From contig JAKPPU010000005.1 of the NCBI GenBank assembly GCA_029547185.1, positions 1 through 64,000 of the forward strand: a stretch of 64,000 nt of DNA, read 5' to 3'. The position numbers were made by a program, and so were the translations under genes. This document shows, piece by piece, positions 7,518-16,098 of the stretch. The notes below the pieces were generated by a model. It was not told the DNA's origin and ran no database searches. It saw only the letters and a program-made list of their open reading frames with translations. Position 1 is the first letter of the stretch; the number at the start of each line of letters is the position of its first letter. This stretch comes from Deltaproteobacteria bacterium. Its GTDB lineage: Bacteria; Desulfobacterota; Desulfomonilia; UBA1062.

Positions 7518-9923
7518 TTACTGCGTTCCCGCACCTTGGGTGCATGTCCTGCTCAGCCTGGGGAGCAGGATCCTGAAGACCGATCCTTTTCCCGGCTTGC
7601 TCCAGACACTGATGGCGCCGCCCTGATCCTTGACGATTCCCTGGACCACGGACAGGCCCATGCCCGTGCCTTCACCATAGAGCTTGGTGGTGAAGAACGG
7701 CTCGAAGATATGCTGAAGGGTCTTCTCATCCATGCCCACCCCCGTGTCCTTCACATCCATCTCCACGTACGGTCCCGAGGACAATTCAGGCGAGATCCTC
7801 GAGGCCGACTCCTCATCGAGATCGACGCAGGAGACGTCCACCTCCAGGATTCCGTGCCGTTCCCTCATGGCATACGCAGCATTGCTGCCGAGGTTCATCA
7901 GCACCTGCTTTATCTGGGTGGGGTTTGCCTGCACCACGGCATTGCCGGCATGGATGCCGGTCTTTATCTCGATGGTCTTGGGAATGGCCGATCTCAGCAG
8001 AGAGAGGGTTTCCCGCACGACCGATGAGATGTCCACCTCGACCTTTTTCTCGGCTGTCTGGCGGGTGAAGGTCATGATCTGCTTCACCAGGTCCGTGCCC
8101 ATCCGTGCCGCATTCAGTATCTCTTCGAGGAGGGGGTATGCCGGGCTGTCTCTGCCCATGTCCTCCACGGCCATCTCTGAGTTGATGAGGATCGGTGTGA
8201 AGATGTTCTTGAGGTCGTGGGCAATACCGCCTGCCAGGGTGCCGATGGCCTCCATCTTCTGGGACTGCATCATTATCTGCTGGAGTTTTATCTCATGGGT
8301 GATGTCCTGGTTGATGGATATATAGTTGACGATCTTGCCTGCCCTGTCTTTGACCGGCGACAGGGTAAGGCTTATATCGACGGCCTCCCCGGATTTCCTG
8401 CTCATTTTGATGTTGCCGCTCCACGTATTCCCTCTGGAAGCAGTTTCGAAGGGTATTCCCGGATCGAAGTCGCCCACTGCATGTTCGATGAAGAAATCCG
8501 TATTCTTGCCGACGAGCTCTTCTTTTGTATACCCGCTTAACCTTTCAAATGCCGGGTTCACATACTCGATCGTCCATTCGTAGCTGAACAGCACGATCCC
8601 CTCTCCGGCCTGACCGACCGCAGCCCCCAGGCGCAGCATATCGCTCTCCATCTTTTTCTGCTCAGTCATGTCGATTCCGATGCCCATCCTCGATCCGTCT
8701 GAAAGGTCGGCTGCAGCCCAGAGTATGTCCAGTCTCTTGCCGGAGCGCGTGTTCATCACGAACTCTCCCCAGCCCGGACCTGCCTTCGTCACCTGCCGGA
8801 TGATCTCCTTCCGGTATGCCGGATCAGGGAAGGCTGCGGCAATGACGTCCATGTTCTTTGCTTCCTCCTCAGACCATCCGGAAAGCCGTTCGAACTCTTT
8901 GTTGGCCATTACAAGCTCCTTGTAAGGCTTCCATACGGTGACGACGACAGGGATGCTGTCGATGATCGCCTGGAGAAGCTCTTTCTGATTCTTCAACGAT
9001 CGGGCGGTCTGCTCGAGGCTTCTCGTGCGCTCGGCTACCATGTCCGTGAGCTTTTCATTCAGCCTGGTCAACTCTTCCTGGGCCTTTTTCAGATCGGTGA
9101 TGTCGATTGCCGAGCCGATGACACGGACAGCTCTGCCGGAGGTATCATAGGATATCATTCCCCGGACGGATAGCCAGCGAACCTCCCCCCCGGGGCGGAA
9201 CACCCGGTATTCGGCTTCCGCCTCACTGCGGTGCTCGGCTGCAGCCTTTTGCAGATTTTCCAAGACCTTGTGTATATCTTCCCTGGGGGTGACCCTGGAC
9301 CAGGCATCAATGTTTACCGGATAGTCCCGGGGCAGCCCCAGGAATGACAGCAGATCCTTGCTCAGGTTGCCTGTCTTGGTGGCGGGGTCCCATTCAAATA
9401 TGCCCACATGTCCGACCTTCTGGGCAAGCCTGAGCTCTTCCTGGCTCTTTTGCAAGGCAAGCTCCGTCAGCTTGAGCTCGGTATGGTCGACAAGTATTGC
9501 AAGGGCTCCGGCAATTGCACCCGCAGCATCCCGGACAGGACGGGCATAGGCCAATACCGCGATCTCGCTCCCGACATTCTTTCTGACCAGGATCTTCATG
9601 CTCCTGATTGTTTCACCCCGCTGAAGGGCTCGTGAAAGCGGCAGATCATCGGGAGAGATGGGCGAGCCGTCGGGATTGAAGAGCTCGTATCCGCCCTCGA
9701 GCCCATAGGCAGTACCGGCAACGGGCCCTCCCATGATCTCCCGTGCTGCCGGATTGGCGAGGATTATCTTTCCGGCTGAATCGGCTACCACTATTCCGAC
9801 CAGTGAATTATCGAGCAAGGCCTGCAGCAGGGCAGGAGAGTGCAGGAGGTCCTCCACGGGGTCAGGGGCTCCGTGAGGGCCCGTGTTCTTTTCGGCCGGT
9901 GCATCGTCTCGCCTCTTTTCCAT
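7518..9923 (-). CDS. Multi-PAS sensor histidine kinase
   Basis: The complete 801-residue kinase has no membrane segments. Four PAS-like modules are readable: about 30-155 (SLVGIVVADSAGKIILANPA), 165-275 with a PAC-like end, 315-420 (DSIPVVVTVWKPYKELVMAN) and 430-550 (EYVNPAFERLSGYTKEEL). A coiled coil sits near 275-310. The HisKA box is LAGGIAHDLKNIFTP with His569. The ATPase domain shows NLGSNAAYAM, DTGVGMDEKT, FEPFFTT and GTGMGLSVVQG. No receiver domain follows, so a separate regulator is needed, and none is adjacent. Its histidine box is very like that of the truncated kinase at 1-1984. Confidence 0.92.
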   Translation of the reverse strand: MEKRRDDAPAEKNTGPHGAPDPVEDLLHSPALLQALLDNSLVGIVVADSAGKIILANPAAREIMGGPVAGTAYGLEGGYELFNPDGSPISPDDLPLSRALQRGETIRSMKILVRKNVGSEIAVLAYARPVRDAAGAIAGALAILVDHTELKLTELALQKSQEELRLAQKVGHVGIFEWDPATKTGNLSKDLLSFLGLPRDYPVNIDAWSRVTPREDIHKVLENLQKAAAEHRSEAEAEYRVFRPGGEVRWLSVRGMISYDTSGRAVRVIGSAIDITDLKKAQEELTRLNEKLTDMVAERTRSLEQTARSLKNQKELLQAIIDSIPVVVTVWKPYKELVMANKEFERLSGWSEEEAKNMDVIAAAFPDPAYRKEIIRQVTKAGPGWGEFVMNTRSGKRLDILWAAADLSDGSRMGIGIDMTEQKKMESDMLRLGAAVGQAGEGIVLFSYEWTIEYVNPAFERLSGYTKEELVGKNTDFFIEHAVGDFDPGIPFETASRGNTWSGNIKMSRKSGEAVDISLTLSPVKDRAGKIVNYISINQDITHEIKLQQIMMQSQKMEAIGTLAGGIAHDLKNIFTPILINSEMAVEDMGRDSPAYPLLEEILNAARMGTDLVKQIMTFTRQTAEKKVEVDISSVVRETLSLLRSAIPKTIEIKTGIHAGNAVVQANPTQIKQVLMNLGSNAAYAMRERHGILEVDVSCVDLDEESASRISPELSSGPYVEMDVKDTGVGMDEKTLQHIFEPFFTTKLYGEGTGMGLSVVQGIVKDQGGAISVWSKPGKGSVFRILLPRLSRTCTQGAGTQ

Positions 9924-10263
9924 ATGATCTCCCGCTATGTATTCGAGGACCGGGGCGTTCCCCGACCTTAAGCGTATGCCCAGCCATTTTTGCTTAGAAA
10001 AAGCAGAATACAGGAGGTGAATAATATTAGATTAGTGTCACACACAGAGATGATCAAATGTATGGCTGCTTATCGGGCGTCTCCCGAACCGGCATCCCGG
10101 CATCATTCGGCACGCCTCATCTCATGATCGGCACCCGTATTTCTGTTTTTTCACGATTACCGGCGACGGTTTTCTTCCCGGCGGATGAAATCCACGGCAA
10201 GCAGATTCGCTCCAATTTCCCGGGAGACGTCTCCTGCCTCCTCAGACCGTTCAAACAGAGGCC

Positions 10264-10292
10264 TTGATCGCAGGTTGAGTTAGTGCTACGAA
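10264..10292 (+). promoter_or_regulatory. Candidate sigma70-type promoter for ilvE
   Basis: A TTGATC hexamer and a TACGAA hexamer lie 17 nt apart, about 40 nt before the ilvE start. The match to consensus is moderate. It sits at the end of the 409-bp divergent gap 9924-10332 between the PAS kinase and ilvE. The rest of that gap contains no ORF with a credible ribosome site, and I recognise no riboswitch or leader-peptide attenuator in it. Confidence 0.35.
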
Positions 10293-10332
10293 TGTAGGCA
10301 ATTAAGTTTTGGATTAATAGGGGAAAATTTTT

Positions 10333-11409
10333 ATGGATATCAAAATCGTTAAATGCACACCGGACAAACTCAAGGCAAAACCTGCAGATGAATCAAAATT
10401 GGGTTTCGGGAAGATCTTCACGGACCATATGTTCACGGTGAAATACCAGGACGGCAAGGGCTGGCATGATCCCGTCATCGGTCCGTACGCCCCGATCGTC
10501 CTCGACCCCACGGCCATGAGCCTTCACTACGGCCAGGAGATCTTCGAAGGACTGAAGGCTTACCGGGGCAGGAACGGGGACATCTACCTGTTTCGGCCCA
10601 TGGAAAACATCAAGCGGATGAATGCCTCGGCAGAGCGCCTGTGCATGGCCACCATCGACCCCGATCTGTTCATGGAAGGCATGAAGCAGCTCGTCCTTCT
10701 GGAGCAGGACTGGATCCCCCGCGGCGAAGGGACGTCTCTGTACATCCGGCCGACCATGATCGCCACGGAGCCGGCCCTGGGTGTCCACCCGGCTGATCAG
10801 TATCTCTTCTTCATCATCGTCGGTCCTGTGGGCGCCTACTACCCGGAGGGGTTCAGCCCCACGAAGATCTACGTTTCCGAGGATTACGTGCGGGCGGTTC
10901 GCGGCGGCGTGGGCAACTGCAAGAACGCGGGCAACTATGCCGCCAGCCTCTATGCCAGCCAGAAGGCCAAGGAGATGGGGTACACGCAGGTCCTCTGGCT
11001 CGATGCCATCGAGCGGAAATACGTCGAGGAGGTGGGGACGAGCAACGCCTTCTTCGTGATCGGCGATGAGCTCGTTACGCCGCCGCTCTCAGGATCGATC
11101 CTCCCCGGTGTCACGAGGAATTCCGTCATAGAGCTCGCGCGGAGCTGGGGCGTGAAGGTGACGGAGCGGGCACCCTCGATGAGCGAGATCATTGCCGGTA
11201 TCGCGAACGGATCGGTGAAAGAGGCGTTCGCCTCCGGAACGGCAGCCATCGTCTCTCCCATCGGCCAGATCTATTACCAGGGCAAAGAGCATATCATCAA
11301 CGGCGGCAAGACAGGCCCCCTGACGGAGCGCCTGTACAACGAGATCCTCAAAATCCAGTACGGAGAAAAGGAAGATCCCTTCAGCTGGCGCGTGAAGATC
11401 TCGAACTGA
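10333..11409 (+). CDS. ilvE: Branched-chain amino acid aminotransferase
   Basis: The 358-residue product is a fold-type IV PLP aminotransferase of the longer BCAT form. Family blocks include HYGQEIFEGLKAYR, RMNASAERLCM and GNCKNAGNYAAS, with Lys197 as the PLP Schiff-base lysine, then EVGTSNAFFV and LPGVTRNSVIELA. It transfers amino groups between glutamate and the 2-oxo acids of Leu, Ile and Val in the cytoplasm. AGGGGAAAATTTTT precedes the ATG. A terminator-like hairpin follows at once, so it is probably transcribed alone. PanB at 27815 uses 2-oxoisovalerate, the valine oxo acid, so the two enzymes share a branch-point metabolite. Confidence 0.95.
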   Translation: MDIKIVKCTPDKLKAKPADESKLGFGKIFTDHMFTVKYQDGKGWHDPVIGPYAPIVLDPTAMSLHYGQEIFEGLKAYRGRNGDIYLFRPMENIKRMNASAERLCMATIDPDLFMEGMKQLVLLEQDWIPRGEGTSLYIRPTMIATEPALGVHPADQYLFFIIVGPVGAYYPEGFSPTKIYVSEDYVRAVRGGVGNCKNAGNYAASLYASQKAKEMGYTQVLWLDAIERKYVEEVGTSNAFFVIGDELVTPPLSGSILPGVTRNSVIELARSWGVKVTERAPSMSEIIAGIANGSVKEAFASGTAAIVSPIGQIYYQGKEHIINGGKTGPLTERLYNEILKIQYGEKEDPFSWRVKISN

Positions 11410-11425
11410 AGCCAAACATGGTCCC

Positions 11426-11453
11426 GGGGTCAGGTCTTACAGGACCTGACCCC
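11426..11453 (+). terminator. Hairpin terminator after ilvE
   Basis: A perfect 11-bp stem, ggggtcaggtc / gacctgacccc, with a 6-nt loop begins 17 nt after the ilvE stop and is followed by a short T-containing tail (gtttatctt). It fits a terminator, though the T run is weak. The stem resembles in style the ggggacag repeats elsewhere in the window and could be a related element. Confidence 0.5.
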
Positions 11454-11579
11454 GTTTATCTTCAGTTCACCCCTTTAGTTCATCAAGCTCCGTTATATTA
11501 TAATATTATCTTTGTGCAATGAATCTGTCCGTGCACCGTGGTCGATCCCTGTTTGCACATACAAAGGAGGGCTTTATCC

Positions 11580-12350
11580 ATGTTGAATCACATTGATTCT
11601 TTCTTGAAGAACGGGCCGATGGTGACTGCCTGGAACGCGAGAAATCGCTTGAGGTCCCGATACAGCAAGGTCCCCGGGAGCATGCCTGTTTTCTGGTTTA
11701 TCGACAAGGCACTCTATTTCACCGAGCTGTGCTTCGACAGGCCGTTCGACTGGAGATTCCGCACGGACACCGGCGGATTCATTCCTCTGAAGGACCTCAC
11801 GATCAAGGGCAGGAACATCGAGGAGTGCCACTGGTATCAGCCCATGTCGGTAACGGTATTCAAGAGGATCATGGATCACGTGGATATCGATTTCAGCGAA
11901 TTCGAGTTCATAGATTTCGGGTCGGGAAAAGGAAGGGTCCTCCTTCTGGCTGCCGGTTACGGATTCAAGAAGATAATCGGCGTGGAGTTCGCTCAAGAGC
12001 TTCATAACATAGCGGTGAAAAACTTAGCCGCCTACGAATCTGTTACGAAGAAACCCGCCGGGATCGAGCTCGTATGCGAGGATGCCGTGAAGTTCCCTCT
12101 TCCCGACAGCCCCCTGGTCCTGTTCTTCTACAGCCCGTTCGAGGGAAGCGTCCTGGAGCAGGTCATCAGCAACATACGGGAATCGCACATGCTGAATCCG
12201 AGGAAGATCGTTCTGATTTTCCATGGCAGGAACGCCCATTCCATAGCGCTTCTGGAATCTCTGAATTTTCAGAGCAGAGAGATCGAGATCGTCGCCGACT
12301 GGTCGCGGATAGAACACCAGCGGACCATTGTGTTCACCAGCCCGGAATAA
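11580..12350 (+). CDS. Class I SAM-dependent methyltransferase
   Basis: The start at 11580 (MLNHIDSFLK) is chosen because AAAGGAGG lies 9-10 nt upstream; an in-frame extension to 11538 lacks such a site. The 256-residue protein has motif I at about 110-120 (EFIDFGSGKGRVL), an acidic residue at the end of beta-2 (IIGVEFAQEL) and a PLVLFFYSPFE block in the motif IV position. This is the Rossmann methyltransferase fold. The N-terminal ~90 residues contain the GRNIEECHWYQPMS segment typical of a bacterial subgroup of unknown substrate. There are no membrane segments. It is probably monocistronic. Confidence 0.8.
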   Translation: MLNHIDSFLKNGPMVTAWNARNRLRSRYSKVPGSMPVFWFIDKALYFTELCFDRPFDWRFRTDTGGFIPLKDLTIKGRNIEECHWYQPMSVTVFKRIMDHVDIDFSEFEFIDFGSGKGRVLLLAAGYGFKKIIGVEFAQELHNIAVKNLAAYESVTKKPAGIELVCEDAVKFPLPDSPLVLFFYSPFEGSVLEQVISNIRESHMLNPRKIVLIFHGRNAHSIALLESLNFQSREIEIVADWSRIEHQRTIVFTSPE

Positions 12351-12531
12351 AGCTCGGCGAAAAATCCGTATGGGTGGCCCCCGCTTCCCTCGCGGCTGTC
12401 TCTCCATCATTTCCGTGAAGGCTGAAGAGCCCGGAAGATTGAACGACTAGCCTGGTATCTCTTGCGCCGGCATCTTTTTAAGCAAGAGCATTCTTTTTCT
12501 CGGGGGAGAGATTTTTTCAAGAGTGGTGAGC

Positions 12532-12560
12532 TTGAAACTTCATCATTCATGCCATACTCA
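12532..12560 (+). promoter_or_regulatory. Candidate sigma70-type promoter upstream of the DUF3141 gene
   Basis: TTGAAA and TACTCA hexamers are separated by exactly 17 nt, about 105 nt before the DUF3141 start. The -35 match is good and the -10 is imperfect. The surrounding 314-bp gap (12351-12664) otherwise shows no gene-like ORF. The long leader between this site and the start codon has no fold I recognise. Confidence 0.35.
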
Positions 12561-12664
12561 AATCGAGATGTAAGATAAGACCCGCGCTGCAAACCCCACC
12601 ATAATCGTATCTTAATCTCGCCGGACCATTCATGACTATTTTTTAAGCAAACAAGGAGGCCGCG

Positions 12665-14938
12665 ATGGAAAAACAAGAGGCGAAGGTTGCAGACAACCTT
12701 TTCTATCTCACCGGGAAGATCGACAGGCTCTTCACGGACCGCACTCTTGGCGCCCAGAAAGCGTTCATGGACCACGTGAGCAAGACCGTGACGGATGCAA
12801 AACCGATCGAGGCAGCGGCACCGGAGAATCTCTTGCATGCAATGGTCACATATGCGATTGATTTTGCACAGCGGTCGCTCCTCTTCTGGGATGTTTTGCG
12901 CGAGCGCGGCAATATATTCATCGAGCATGAGGAAGAAGGCTCGCCCCCGCTCCTGGCATTTCAGTGGGAGATGGTCTCGGACGGGCGGACTTTTGAGTGC
13001 CCCGTCAATTATGCACTCGTCCGGATCATCCCGCCCGAGGGCGTGGAGGTCGATGACGCAAAGCGCCCTTTCGTCATCGTGGACCCCCGTGCAGGGCATG
13101 GACCGGGCATCGGCGGCTTCAAAAAGGATTCCGAGGTCGGCGTCGCCCTTCGATTCGGACACCCCGTTTATTTCGTGATCTTCTTCCCGGAACCGGAACC
13201 GGGACAGACGGTCCTCGACGTTGCATCGGCCAAGTCGAAGTTCCTCGAAACCGTTATGGAAAGGCATCCGGACAGCCCCAAGCCGATTATATACGGCAAC
13301 TGCCAGGGCGGCTGGGCCTCCATGCTCGTCGCCGCCAACGACCCGGATAAGGTGGGGCCGGTCGTGATCAACGGCGCTCCCATGTCCTACTGGAGCGGCA
13401 GCTGGAGCGGAAGCGGCGCTGAAAATCCGATGCGCTACAGCGGGGGGCTCCTGGGCGGCTCCTGGGTGGCGCTTCTGGCCAGCGACCTGGGGGGAGGCAG
13501 GTTCGACGGCGCCCACCTCGTGGTGAACTTCGAGAGCCTCAACCCGGAAAACACCTTCTGGACCAAGTACTACAATTTATGGAAAAAGATCGATACGGAG
13601 CGCGAACGGTTCCTCGAATTCGAGAGGTGGTGGGGCGGCTACTACCTGATGAACGAGGAGGAAATTCACTGGATCGTCGACAACCTCTTCATCGGCAACA
13701 AGCTCTCCCGTGGCGAGGTGAAGGCCGACCCCGACACCTATGTGAACCTCAAGGCCATCCGTTCGCCCATCGTCATTTTTTCCTCGAGGGGCGACAACAT
13801 CACCCCGCCCCAGCAGGCGATCAACTGGATTTCCGATGTCTACTCGAGTACGGCCGAGATCAAGGCGAACGGCCAGGTCATCATCATGCTCCTGCAGGAA
13901 GACGTCGGACATCTGGGGATCTTTGTCTCCGGCAAGGTCGTCAGGAAGGAGCATACGAAAATCACGAGAGCCCTCCGTTACATCGAGAGACTCCGGCCCG
14001 GCCTCTATGTTATGGAGATCAAGGAAACGCCCGGCAAGGGGGAAGAGAGATACATCACGACCTTCAAAGAAGTCCCTCTGGAAGAGCTCCGGCAGCTCAA
14101 CCATCTGGAAAGGAAGGATGAGAAGCCTTTCCAGGTCGTCGCCCAGGTCTCGGCGATGAACGAGAAGGCGTACACGCTTTTCGGCAGGCCTCTGGTCCGG
14201 AACATGGTAAACGAGACAACCGCTCAGGCGGGCCGTATGCTTCACCCCTTGCGTGCACAGCGCTGGCTCATCAGCGACATCAATCCCCTGATGTGGCCCG
14301 TTGCTGCTATGGCCCCTGCCGTAAGGGCAGGCCGCAAGCCGGTTTCGGAAGACAATCCCTTTTGCAGGCTCGAAGGCGTGTGGTCGGAAATGATCAAAGG
14401 ATACCTGGATTTTTTCCGGGACCTGAGGGATGCCGTAAGCGAATCGGCCTTCTTCCAGATCTACGGCTCGATGGTTGCGATGGGCGCCCCGGAGGATGCC
14501 GAAACCGGCGCACTGCCGTACGAGGAAGAGATACATCCGTGCGAGCCCCCCTACGTGAAAGAAGCCCTTGCCGATATCGACAGGGGCGGATACCCCGAGG
14601 CCGTCGCCCGGATCATGGCGCTGGTGGGCCTGTACGCAGGGCCCATACCTCTGCATCACCTCAAAAGAAAAGGTGAGTTCATCAGTTCGGACGAGGAGAT
14701 GTCAGGCCTTTCCGAAGACCGGCTTCGACAGATCCGTTCCGAGGCCGCGATCATGGCGCACCTGGAGCCGGAGCGAACCCTGAAGGCGCTTCCTCTGCTT
14801 CTTTCCAAAAAGGGAGACAGAGAACGCATCCTGTCGTTGCTGGAAGGGTGGATGTCCCTTGAGGGCATCACCCGTGAGCAGCGCGGCATGTTGAACAGGA
14901 TCGGGGACCTTCTCCACAGGAGTATATCTTCGCCATGA
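12665..14938 (+). CDS. DUF3141 protein, PHA-synthase-like alpha/beta hydrolase
   Basis: The 757-residue cytoplasmic protein matches the DUF3141 architecture: a helical N-terminus, an alpha/beta-hydrolase core from about 110 to 420, and a long helical C-terminus. The nucleophile elbow reads IIYGNCQGGWAS, with Cys213 where ordinary lipases have Ser. VIFSSRGDNITPP supplies Asp377 and EDVGHLGIF supplies His416. A Cys-Asp-His triad is the hallmark of polyhydroxyalkanoate synthases. No phasin, phaA or phaB gene is adjacent, so PHA polymerisation is not implied and the substrate is unknown. The start follows AAGGAGGCCGCG. The gene stands alone, with a secreted-protein gene converging on it. Confidence 0.8.
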   Translation: MEKQEAKVADNLFYLTGKIDRLFTDRTLGAQKAFMDHVSKTVTDAKPIEAAAPENLLHAMVTYAIDFAQRSLLFWDVLRERGNIFIEHEEEGSPPLLAFQWEMVSDGRTFECPVNYALVRIIPPEGVEVDDAKRPFVIVDPRAGHGPGIGGFKKDSEVGVALRFGHPVYFVIFFPEPEPGQTVLDVASAKSKFLETVMERHPDSPKPIIYGNCQGGWASMLVAANDPDKVGPVVINGAPMSYWSGSWSGSGAENPMRYSGGLLGGSWVALLASDLGGGRFDGAHLVVNFESLNPENTFWTKYYNLWKKIDTERERFLEFERWWGGYYLMNEEEIHWIVDNLFIGNKLSRGEVKADPDTYVNLKAIRSPIVIFSSRGDNITPPQQAINWISDVYSSTAEIKANGQVIIMLLQEDVGHLGIFVSGKVVRKEHTKITRALRYIERLRPGLYVMEIKETPGKGEERYITTFKEVPLEELRQLNHLERKDEKPFQVVAQVSAMNEKAYTLFGRPLVRNMVNETTAQAGRMLHPLRAQRWLISDINPLMWPVAAMAPAVRAGRKPVSEDNPFCRLEGVWSEMIKGYLDFFRDLRDAVSESAFFQIYGSMVAMGAPEDAETGALPYEEEIHPCEPPYVKEALADIDRGGYPEAVARIMALVGLYAGPIPLHHLKRKGEFISSDEEMSGLSEDRLRQIRSEAAIMAHLEPERTLKALPLLLSKKGDRERILSLLEGWMSLEGITREQRGMLNRIGDLLHRSISSP

Positions 14939-14987
14939 AGTCGACGCCTGATGGAATAATGTACCCGCTCGGCTCGGGGACGATTTT

Positions 14988-15854
14988 TCAGTCCCCTTTC
15001 GGATGGCCCGGCCGGCCGCGCTGGAGGAGTTCGTCAGGCCTCTGCGGGTTGACGTACCCGCCTCTGGCGGGGTCATAGCTGTTCAGCGGGGAGTCGTAAG
15101 TCCTGCCCGTCTTCGGGTCGTAGGTGGGCTCCGTACCCATCATGCCCTCCCGCCAGTTCTCGCTGGTGCGGTCCCTCGAAGCGTCCCTGTTTTTGCCCGC
15201 CTTGATCAGGGCGGAGTTGTCGAGGGGGTTTTTCCTGGGCTTCAGGAGGGTGTTGATGCCGTTCGCCCCCGCTGCATTCGTCAGGACGATGCTTCCCGCG
15301 ATCCGCGGCAGGAATGAGCGCGCCCGGGCGAAGTCTTCATTCGCGGCCCGGTAACCCACGATCATCGCGTCGTTCATCCCGTAATAGTTCGCAGTGCCCG
15401 CCTTCCATACCCCTTTTACCGGAAGCCCCTTGTCGGTATAGGATACGACCGCCTCGACGAACTTCCATGTCTGGTACGACATCTGCTGATTGGGCAGCTT
15501 TCTGAGGGACACGATCCTGGCGTTCTTATAGTCGGGCACGTGGGTGAACACCCACTGCAGGAATTCCTCAGGAGTCCTCGTTCCCTGCGAGCGCATGATC
15601 GATGCGAGCGCGGCGGCGTACCTTCCGTCTGGGGAGGTCAGGGTGATGCCGGAATTGCTTTCGCTCGCCCGCCATCCCTGCGGCGCCTTCCACGTGAAAT
15701 ACCGCCCCTGGTGCTCCTGAAACGATTGAGGGTTTGCTGCGGCCGCAGGCCTGCCGGGGCCGCCTGCCTGTCTGCCCGCTGCGAGGATCCCGCTGCTCGT
15801 CAATACGGAAAAAAGAAAGGCCGCTGTGAAAGCCGACAGGAAGATTCGGTTCAT
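14988..15854 (-). CDS. Secreted protein of unknown function
   Basis: ATG 15854 (MNRIFLSAFT) is favoured because AAAGGGGG lies just upstream; an in-frame ATG at 15869 is possible. The 288-residue protein has a signal peptide of about 25 residues (hydrophobic core SAFTAAFLFSVLTSSGILA, cut near AAG). The folded middle (about 45-195) contains FTWKAPQGWRASES and GITLTSPDGRYAAALASI, a pattern like small exported PsbP- or DUF1795-type domains. The C-terminal ~90 residues are Gly/Pro/Asn/Asp rich and look disordered. Part of this gene is duplicated in scrambled form at 21011-21150. It converges on the DUF3141 gene. Function unknown. Confidence 0.7.
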   Translation of the reverse strand: MNRIFLSAFTAAFLFSVLTSSGILAAGRQAGGPGRPAAAANPQSFQEHQGRYFTWKAPQGWRASESNSGITLTSPDGRYAAALASIMRSQGTRTPEEFLQWVFTHVPDYKNARIVSLRKLPNQQMSYQTWKFVEAVVSYTDKGLPVKGVWKAGTANYYGMNDAMIVGYRAANEDFARARSFLPRIAGSIVLTNAAGANGINTLLKPRKNPLDNSALIKAGKNRDASRDRTSENWREGMMGTEPTYDPKTGRTYDSPLNSYDPARGGYVNPQRPDELLQRGRPGHPKGD

Positions 15855-16098
15855 ACAACCCCCTTTCATGTGAAAGCCCGGCGTGATGCAGACCGGTCAT
15901 TGCCGTGGCCCGGCTTCGATGTATTATCCGAAAAAAAGACTCTGAGATTTTCTTAGCAGAGAATCCGCAAAAATGCATCGGGATTGTCGGCCGGCAGGCA
16001 TTGCCATCGCCCATTGCCCTTCATGCCTTGATCGCCGGCCGGTTACCTGCTAAACCTTGGGCAATGAGAGGTTTCATGAAATAAGAGGAGCTTACGCT

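Noticed and set aside
10058-10267. Small plus-strand ORF in the gap before ilvE, considered as a leader peptide
   Set aside because: It has no ribosome site, no run of Leu/Ile/Val codons and no attenuator hairpin.
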